From contig JBJEWF010000088.1 of NCBI GenBank assembly GCA_051884915.1, forward strand, positions 1-9,657: a DNA stretch of 9,657 bases, in the 5' to 3' direction. The stretch is from RUG572 sp051884915 (GTDB lineage: Bacteria > Verrucomicrobiota > Kiritimatiellia > RFP12 > UBA1067). The stretch's first letter is position 1. Every line of letters begins with the position of its first letter. A program made the position numbers and the translations under genes. Below are positions 1 through 5,901 of this stretch, piece by piece. Under the pieces are notes generated by a model. The model searched no databases, was not told where the DNA came from, and saw only the letters and a list, made by a program, of their open reading frames with translations.

Positions 1-1565
1 TGCCAGACGGTCCAGTTGTGCATGTCGCCCTTGTTGTCGTTGTGCCAGGCGTCCGAGTAGTCGCCGGGGCCGCCGCACGGCGACGACGGCCAGAACGTGC
101 GCGCCGGATCGTACGTGGCCACGGCATCCGCCTCGACCTTGGTGCGGTCCTGGAGCGCCTTCAGGTAGTACGGGCGGTTCTTGCGGCTCGGCTCGAACCA
201 GTTCAGCGCGCCGACGCACTCGTTGTCGCCGCACCAGAGGGCGATCGACGCATGGTCGCGCAGCCGGCGAAGCTGGTGCGCGAGTTCCTTTTCGACGCTC
301 GCCAGAAACGCGGCGTCGCCCGGATAGATGGCGCAGGAGAACATCATGTCGTGCCACACCATCAGGCCAAGCTCGTCGCAGATCTCGTAGAAGGCGTCGT
401 GCTCGAACTGGCCGCCGCCCCACAGCCGGATCATGTTCATGTTGGCCGTCGCCGCAGACTGCAGCAGATCGCGGTATTTCTCGGCCGTCTGGCGGCTCTC
501 GAAGGCGTCGCAGGGAATCCAGTTGGCGCCCTTGCAGAAGATTTCCACGCCGTTGACGCGGAACGCCATCCGCGCGCCCTCCTTCCCCTTCTCGTCCTTG
601 TCCGGCGTGTTCAGGACTTCGATCTTGCGCAATCCGATGCGGCGGGACAGCTTTTCGTCGCCCACCGCGACGTCAAGGGGATACAGCGTCTGCCGGCCCT
701 GGCCGTTCGGCCACCAGAGTTCCGGATCCGGGACGTTGATGGTGGCCGTCAACTTGTTGGCGCCGGCGGCCAGCGCCACCTGCTTCTCCTGCGCGAATCC
801 GCCAACCGCGACCCTGAACACCGTCGTCACGGCCGCCGGCGCCGTCACTTCGGCCGTCACCGTCACGCCGCAGGACGAGTAGTCCGCGGCGAAGTCCTGG
901 TCGCAGTAGACATAGTCGATGCGCGCCGTGTCCGTCGCCACCAGCTCGACGGGGCCGCAGAACCCCGTCACCATCTGGGCGAGTCCCCAGTCCCAGCCGC
1001 CATGGCATTGCGGCTTGCGGATCAGCTCAATCGCCTTCGCCCACGGCGTGTTGGCGATCCGGAACTCGTGGTCGTACGCCTTCGCCCGCTCGTTCGACTC
1101 GTTTTCGGCGCTCCTGAACACGCCGACAATGCGGTTGTCGCCCGACCTGAGGAATTTCTTCACGTCGAAATCCCAGCGGCGGAAGCGGTTGTCCGTCTTG
1201 CCGACGACCTGGCCGTTGATGCTGATTGTGCAGAACGTGTCGACGTCCTCAAGCCGGAGAATCACGCTCTTCGCCTTGAGCAGGTCGCTCTTGACGGCAA
1301 ACGAACGCTCGACCACCCAGTCTTTGCGGCCCACCTCCTGCGTCAGCAATTCGTTCTGCCCGTAGTAGGGGTCGGGGATGCGGCCGTCCGCCAGCAGGGC
1401 CGAATGCACGCACCCCGGCACGGACACGGGAAACGGGATCTGCGCGCTGTTCCCGTCCTCATGGACGTGCCACGTACCCGCCAGGCTCATCCGACCCGGC
1501 GAAACCACGGTTTCGGCGCCAACGGCCAAGGCCGCCGCCATCACTCCCAACATCATTTTTCCCAT
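1..1565 (-). CDS. GH2 beta-mannosidase, exported, C-terminus beyond window
   Basis: Removes terminal beta-linked mannose from manno-oligosaccharides or glycan cores, by a retaining mechanism, outside the cytoplasm. The 521 residues visible begin with a signal peptide (MGKMMLGVMAAALAVGA, cleavage probably before ETVV). They continue through the GH2 sugar-binding domain with the mannosidase signature VPGCVHSALLADGRIPDPYY. Next comes KPQCHGGWDWG at about 184-194 (families usually have FGWDWGP, so GL in place of GP is slightly odd). GANWIP at 346 and RLWGGG at 380 open the TIM barrel. The acid/base glutamate is E449 in LWCGDNE. The nucleophile glutamate and C-terminal domains would lie left of base 1; family length is about 800-860 residues. 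The start at 1565 has GGAAG five bases upstream and lies inside the end of truA. An ATG at 1556 forms an ATGA overlap with the truA stop and is an alternative start. It is the last visible gene of the cluster. Family assignment is firm; the natural substrate is inferred. Confidence 0.93.
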   Translation of the reverse strand, partial: MGKMMLGVMAAALAVGAETVVSPGRMSLAGTWHVHEDGNSAQIPFPVSVPGCVHSALLADGRIPDPYYGQNELLTQEVGRKDWVVERSFAVKSDLLKAKSVILRLEDVDTFCTISINGQVVGKTDNRFRRWDFDVKKFLRSGDNRIVGVFRSAENESNERAKAYDHEFRIANTPWAKAIELIRKPQCHGGWDWGLAQMVTGFCGPVELVATDTARIDYVYCDQDFAADYSSCGVTVTAEVTAPAAVTTVFRVAVGGFAQEKQVALAAGANKLTATINVPDPELWWPNGQGRQTLYPLDVAVGDEKLSRRIGLRKIEVLNTPDKDEKGKEGARMAFRVNGVEIFCKGANWIPCDAFESRQTAEKYRDLLQSAATANMNMIRLWGGGQFEHDAFYEICDELGLMVWHDMMFSCAIYPGDAAFLASVEKELAHQLRRLRDHASIALWCGDNECVGALNWFEPSRKNRPYYLKALQDRTKVEADAVATYDPARTFWPSSPCGGPGDYSDAWHNDNKGDMHNWTVW

Positions 1566-2338
1566 TTTTTCTTCCGTTCTTTGAGTTGTGCATCCGTGTA
1601 GAAAACCTTCCAGAGGAAAAGCCCGCGTCCCGGCGCCGTGGGCACGCGCGCCGTCCGGGGCGGCGTCCGCTCCAGCATCTCCGTCACCGTGCAGGGCCTC
1701 TCCTCGCCCCGTCCCACCCGGATCAGGTAGCCGACCATGGAGCGGACCTGCTTGTAGAGGAACCCGTCGCCCCGGACGATGAACGTGATGCGCGGTCCGG
1801 ACTTGCGGACGTCGAACGCGTAGACGTTCCGCACGGTCGAGCTCAGTTCGCGGTGCGGATTGTTCGCGAAAGACACGAAATCGTGCCGCCCGACGAACCG
1901 CGCCGCCGCATCCCGCATCGCCGCCAGATCCAGCGGCTTGTGGTGGAACGCCCAGTACGGCACCAGATGCGGCGGAAGAATCGGCGCATTGTAGAGGAAG
2001 TAGCGGTACTCCTTGCCCTTCGCGTCCAGCCGCGCGTCGAAGTCCGGCCGGGCGGCGGAGCACCGCAGGATGCGGATGTCCTCCGGCAGACGCGAATTCA
2101 TGGCCCGCACGAAGTTCCGCGCGGGAATCGGCTTGTCGAAATCGAAGTGCGCCACGAACCCCTTCGCATGGACGCCCGCGTCCGTCCGGCTGCAGCCGAA
2201 CAGGCGCACGGGCGCGCGGTTCAGATAGGCGAGCACCTCCTCGATCCGCTGCTGGACGGCCACCCCGTTGTTCTGGAACTGGTAGCCGGCATAGGCCGTG
2301 CCGTCAAAGGCGAAAACGATTCTGTATCTCCGCGACAT
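1553..2338 (-). CDS. truA: tRNA pseudouridine(38-40) synthase TruA
   Basis: Converts uridines 38-40 in the anticodon stem-loop of many tRNAs to pseudouridine in the cytoplasm. The 261-residue product has the family's usual length. It shows the N-terminal YDGT-like strand (FAFDGTAYAGYQ, residues 9-20), the catalytic motif GCSRTDAGVHA with Asp53, and the active-site tyrosine region KEYRYFLYN (Tyr111). The FVGRHDFVSF segment and the C-terminal GDGFLYKQVRSMVGYLIRVGRG motif follow. The tail (ERKKKWEK) is lysine-rich. The start lies 13 bases after the dehydrogenase stop and has no clear Shine-Dalgarno sequence, so translation may depend on ribosomes arriving from upstream. Its last codons overlap the start of the mannosidase gene. 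A housekeeping tRNA enzyme inside a sugar-degradation cluster is unexpected; nothing in the motifs suggests loss of activity. Confidence 0.97.
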   Translation of the reverse strand: MSRRYRIVFAFDGTAYAGYQFQNNGVAVQQRIEEVLAYLNRAPVRLFGCSRTDAGVHAKGFVAHFDFDKPIPARNFVRAMNSRLPEDIRILRCSAARPDFDARLDAKGKEYRYFLYNAPILPPHLVPYWAFHHKPLDLAAMRDAAARFVGRHDFVSFANNPHRELSSTVRNVYAFDVRKSGPRITFIVRGDGFLYKQVRSMVGYLIRVGRGEERPCTVTEMLERTPPRTARVPTAPGRGLFLWKVFYTDAQLKERKKKWEK

Positions 2339-2351
2339 CGTCCGGACGGAA

Positions 2352-3503
2352 CTAGATTTTCACCCACGTGTTCCCGTTCTTCGCCGATTTGACGACGGCG
2401 GCGATGAACTTCATGCCGCGCACGCCCGCCTCGACGCCCGGGAAGTCCAGCTCCAGCGCCGTCGGCTTGCGGCCTTCCCGGCGCGCGCGGATCGTGTCGG
2501 AGAAATTCTTGTAGTGGTTGGCGAACGCTTCGAGGAAGGCTTCGGGATGGCCGCACGGCGTGCGCGTGCAGCGGCCGGCCGTCGGCGACTTCGCCGCCAC
2601 GTAGGCGTTGCCGCGCTTCCACACCTGTTCCGGCTCCGTGTCCGAGAACACGCGCACGCTGTTCGGATGCTCCTGGTACCAGCACAGGGACTTCCGGTCG
2701 CCGTACACCCAGATGTTGAGATTGTTCTCCTCGCCCGCCGCCACCTGCGTGGCGGTCAGCACCCCCTTCACGCCCTTCTGCATGTGGAACAGCACGTTGC
2801 CGTCGTCGTCCAGCTTGCCCTTGAGATAGGTCGACAGGTCGGCCAGCACCTCCGTGATCCTGAGGCCGGTCACGTACTCGGCCAGATTCGCCGCGTGCGT
2901 TCCGATGTCGCCCATGCAGCAGGACGCGCCGCTCGTCTTCGGGTCCGTGCGCCAGGCCGCCTTGAGCGGCATATTCCGCGCCAGCGCGCCGAGCCACCCC
3001 TGGGGATAGCGGACCTCGACCTTGCGGATCCGGCCCAGATCGCCGTCGGCCACCATCTGCTTCGCCAGTTTCACCATGGGATAGCCCGTGTAGGTGTGCA
3101 GCAGCCCGAACACGAGACCGGTCTTCTTCACGAGCTTCCGCAGTTCCTCGGCTTCCTCCACGGTCAGCGTCATCGGCTTTTCGCACATCACGTTGAAACC
3201 GGCTTCCAGACACGCCTTCGCAATCGGGAAATGGGTGGAGTTGGGCGTGGTGATGGAAATGAAATCGACCCGCTCCCCTTCCGGCAGCGCCGATTCGCCG
3301 GCGATCATCTCCTGGTACGTGCCGTAGCAGCGCCGGGGATCCAGCCCCAGCAGCTCGCCCTGCTCAAGCGAGCGCTTCGGGTCGATGTCGAACGCGCCCG
3401 CCTCCACGCGGATGGCGCCATCCATGCGCGCGGCCTTGCGATGCACCTCGCCGATAAACGCCCCGATGCCGCCGCCGGCCATGCCCATCTTCAAGATTTT
3501 CAT
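2352..3503 (-). CDS. Gfo/Idh/MocA family sugar dehydrogenase
   Basis: NAD(P)-dependent oxidoreductase of 383 residues, a normal length for the family. An N-terminal Rossmann fold carries the glycine motif GMAGGGIGAFIG (7-18) and the family hallmark CEKP with Lys109. The C-terminal alpha/beta domain contains PQGWL (167-171), AAWRTDPKTSG (182-192) and GDIGTHAANLAEYVTG, where Asp199 and His203 are the likely catalytic pair. There is no signal peptide, so it should be cytoplasmic. The PQGWL/WRTDPK/GDIGTH combination reminds me of levoglucosan- or inositol-dehydrogenase-like members that oxidise a sugar ring hydroxyl; this is recall, not a search. The start at 3503 is set by AAGGAGA nine bases upstream. 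The reading frame stays open to 3923, but that part lies antisense-frame within the preceding glycosidase gene and is not coding. It sits 29 bases after that glycosidase and 13 before truA. The exact substrate is unknown; a NAD-dependent GH109-type glycosidase is an alternative but less likely. Confidence 0.92.
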   Translation of the reverse strand: MKILKMGMAGGGIGAFIGEVHRKAARMDGAIRVEAGAFDIDPKRSLEQGELLGLDPRRCYGTYQEMIAGESALPEGERVDFISITTPNSTHFPIAKACLEAGFNVMCEKPMTLTVEEAEELRKLVKKTGLVFGLLHTYTGYPMVKLAKQMVADGDLGRIRKVEVRYPQGWLGALARNMPLKAAWRTDPKTSGASCCMGDIGTHAANLAEYVTGLRITEVLADLSTYLKGKLDDDGNVLFHMQKGVKGVLTATQVAAGEENNLNIWVYGDRKSLCWYQEHPNSVRVFSDTEPEQVWKRGNAYVAAKSPTAGRCTRTPCGHPEAFLEAFANHYKNFSDTIRARREGRKPTALELDFPGVEAGVRGMKFIAAVVKSAKNGNTWVKI

Positions 3504-3512
3504 CGTCTTTCT

Positions 3513-3519
3513 CTCCTTT
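3513..3519 (-). promoter_or_regulatory. Shine-Dalgarno of the dehydrogenase gene
   Basis: AAAGGAG (core AGGAG at 3517-3513) nine bases before the ATG at 3503 sets the start of the dehydrogenase. It rules out the much longer open frame that runs back into the preceding glycosidase gene. Confidence 0.8.
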
Positions 3520-3532
3520 TGTTCAGACCGCG

Positions 3533-5878
3533 TCATCGGCCCGGCGTCTGTCCGCCGGCCGCCGCTTCCTTCCACTGGACGTGGCTTCCCCGCGCGGCCA
3601 CGACCGTCCCGTCCGCCAGCGCATACGGCGCCTCGCCGAAGTTGACCGTCACCACGGTCCCGTTCGCGAAGACGCTCTGCTGGACCTGGCGGTCGGGCGT
3701 GAGAATCCGGTGGTCCAGCATTTCGCTGTAACCCGTCGCGCGGGCGACGGGCGACGTCAACTTGTAGCTGCGGACGAAACGGTCCTTGTCCGCCGCCCAC
3801 TGCCGCTCGTTGAAGAGATACATGCCCATCGTCCCGTAGAGGACGTTGAAGAGGTCGCGCCTGTCCCAGAGCGCCGGCAGCTTGTTGTTGTAGTCGCCCC
3901 AGTACCAGTGGGCGCAGAGGCACTCGTGGTAGACGAGCTCCCAGAGCGGCAGACGGTATTCGGCGCCGACCTGGAACTTCGCGACGCGCGGCGGCACGTT
4001 CGTCCAGACCTCGGAGATGTTGCGTCCCGAATCCGGCACGCGGTAGTTGCCGAGCGAGAGCATGCCCTCGAAGTAGTCGCAGTACGGCACGGCGGCGTCA
4101 TGGCCGGTTTCGCTGCCGACGACGAGGCCGAACTCATCCCCCAGCAGACGCAGCAGGTCCATGCGGTAGGCGCGGCTGTCCGAGCGGGTCATGGGGTGGG
4201 CGGGATTGAAGCAGACGTCCCAGCCCGCGGCGGTGGTCACGTCGATGAAGCGGGTGTTGTAGGGGTGCGTGCGGAGTTCCTGTCCGACGTGCCGGCGGCA
4301 GAACTTCGCCGAAACGGCGTCGCACATGCAGCCGCAGTAGGTCCAGGTTCCGTCCTTCGCCTTGACGCCCCAGGCCTTCCGCCAGTCGTTGGAGTCGGCG
4401 CTGTTCCACGCGGCGCCCTCCGGCCAGGCGTCCGTGTTCGTGCCCTTCTTCCACCCCAGCTTCCGGAGCTGTTCGGGACGGTAGATGTCGCGGTAGACGT
4501 CGTAGCGGCTGACGAGCACGTTCTCCATCTTCGCGAGGGCTTCGACCTGCTGCGCGTCGCCGCCCGCGCTCCAGAGGAAGCGGTCGATGCCGGCCTCCTT
4601 GAGCTTCTTCGCCATGCCGACCTTGTCGCCGGTCCAGCACCAGACGTTCGGCGCACCCAGGAGACGGTCCACGAGGGGACGCTCCTGCGCCTTCTCCGCA
4701 AAGGTCTTCAGCTTCCCCTGCTCTTTGGCGTAGGCGCGATAACGCTTGCACATCGCGACGTAGCCGCCCTTGTCGAGGAAGACGAAGCGGATGCGCCGGG
4801 CAGGTCCGAACCGGCCCTTCTGCGGCTCCCAGCTGACGCCCGGGGACGTGATGCACCCGCCCTCCGGGCGCGTGAAGGCGACCGCGGCGTCGTCCGTCGT
4901 CTCGACGATGCCCATGTAGCCGGCGCCCGTCGCGTCGTCCTGTACGCCGAAGAAGCTCATGCAGATTCCATGGCCGCTGTAAGTGACCAGCCGGCCCGGC
5001 ACGCCGTCCGGCTGGTCCGCCGGAAACGAGATGCCCTCGTTCATCGGGACGATCAGCCGATCCCCCTTCCGGGTCGCGAAGGCGGCGGGATAGGCGAGGT
5101 TTCCGGCCATGTCCCCTTCGCCGGACACCGTCACGAGGATCTCCGGCCTGCCGGGAACCGGCGAAACCGACGCCTCCCAGGTTGCGAGCGTTTCGGGCTC
5201 GAAGAATTTCACCCAGAGCGCCCGCCCCGCCCGGGCGGTCTCGGCGACGAGCCGCCGTCCACCGGCCGCGACGGGCGCCCAGACGCGGCCCGTCCGCTTG
5301 TCCGTGACCGTAAGCGCGGCGTCCGTCCCCGAGACGGAGACGGCGAGCAGATCGTTCTCCTGCGTGAGCGTCGCGGCCGGCCGATCCCCCTTGGGAAGAC
5401 GATTGCCGAGCGACTCGACGGTGAAGTTCCGGATGACGACGCCGCAGGGCCCATGACCGACGACGCGCGGCTCGATGCGGGCGGCACCGGGCGGAATCAT
5501 GAACTCGGAGACGACCGGCCGGCCGGGCTTGGCGGACCGCGACCCGTAGCCCCAGTTCAGCACCTTCCCCTGTGCGTCCCGCAGCGTGACGCTCAGGGCG
5601 AACGGCTGGGCGTTCGGCACGTCGGCGAGCGCCTCCGACGCGCAGCTGAGGCGGAAGACGTCGCCCGGCTTGACCGTGATGGCGTCGACGCCGTGGATGC
5701 ACCAGTCCTCGCCGGCCGTGTGGCGCAGCTCGAACGCGCCCCCGCCCCGGGCCGTCAGCGTGGCGGCCGACTCCACGCGCGACCAGGCGTGCGGATCCTT
5801 GAACGTCCACGTCTCCGCGCACGCGCCAAACACCAGCGCGGCCGCCGCCGCGCACGTCCAGGCAGATGTCGTCTTCAT
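3533..5878 (-). CDS. Exported glycoside hydrolase-like protein, possible GH101/GH129-type
   Basis: A 781-residue exported protein that I read as a retaining glycosidase of uncertain family. The signal peptide is MKTTSAWTCAAAAALVFGACA, followed by ETW; Cys20 could be a poor lipobox, but cleavage after ACA is simpler. Residues about 22-160 look like a beta-sandwich (carbohydrate-binding type). About 165-350 is a second beta-rich domain, about 370-680 a probable TIM barrel, and the remainder a C-terminal beta domain. Candidate catalytic residues are Asp546 in RFIDVTTAAGWD and Glu590 in VVGSETGHD, 44 residues apart; this spacing and context resemble GH101/GH129 alpha-N-acetylgalactosaminidases as I recall them. 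A DUF5696-like assignment is also possible. The start is chosen at 5878, ten bases after AAAGGAG. ATGs at 5884 (four-base spacing) and 5905 (ATGA overlap with the GH36 stop, but no SD upstream) are alternatives. It lies between the GH36 gene and the dehydrogenase. Confidence 0.7.
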   Translation of the reverse strand: MKTTSAWTCAAAAALVFGACAETWTFKDPHAWSRVESAATLTARGGGAFELRHTAGEDWCIHGVDAITVKPGDVFRLSCASEALADVPNAQPFALSVTLRDAQGKVLNWGYGSRSAKPGRPVVSEFMIPPGAARIEPRVVGHGPCGVVIRNFTVESLGNRLPKGDRPAATLTQENDLLAVSVSGTDAALTVTDKRTGRVWAPVAAGGRRLVAETARAGRALWVKFFEPETLATWEASVSPVPGRPEILVTVSGEGDMAGNLAYPAAFATRKGDRLIVPMNEGISFPADQPDGVPGRLVTYSGHGICMSFFGVQDDATGAGYMGIVETTDDAAVAFTRPEGGCITSPGVSWEPQKGRFGPARRIRFVFLDKGGYVAMCKRYRAYAKEQGKLKTFAEKAQERPLVDRLLGAPNVWCWTGDKVGMAKKLKEAGIDRFLWSAGGDAQQVEALAKMENVLVSRYDVYRDIYRPEQLRKLGWKKGTNTDAWPEGAAWNSADSNDWRKAWGVKAKDGTWTYCGCMCDAVSAKFCRRHVGQELRTHPYNTRFIDVTTAAGWDVCFNPAHPMTRSDSRAYRMDLLRLLGDEFGLVVGSETGHDAAVPYCDYFEGMLSLGNYRVPDSGRNISEVWTNVPPRVAKFQVGAEYRLPLWELVYHECLCAHWYWGDYNNKLPALWDRRDLFNVLYGTMGMYLFNERQWAADKDRFVRSYKLTSPVARATGYSEMLDHRILTPDRQVQQSVFANGTVVTVNFGEAPYALADGTVVAARGSHVQWKEAAAGGQTPGR

Positions 5879-5888
5879 CTTCATCTCG

Positions 5889-5895
5889 CTCCTTT
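5889..5895 (-). promoter_or_regulatory. Shine-Dalgarno inside the GH36/next-gene junction
   Basis: AAAGGAG lies just after the GH36 stop codon (5904-5902). It is ten bases before the ATG at 5878 and four before the ATG at 5884. It lies within the frame that starts at 5905, which argues that the ATG overlapping the GH36 stop is not the main start. Confidence 0.7.
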
Positions 5896-5901
5896 CCATC
5901 T

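Noticed and set aside
18..1601. A 527-codon plus-strand open frame at the left end
   Set aside because: It mirrors the GH2 beta-mannosidase, whose minus-strand frame is open to base 1 with conserved catalytic motifs.
3504..3923. N-terminal extension of the dehydrogenase frame to 523 residues
   Set aside because: The extension overlaps the end of the glycosidase gene in another frame and is low-complexity; the ribosome binding site and Rossmann glycine motif fix the start at 3503.
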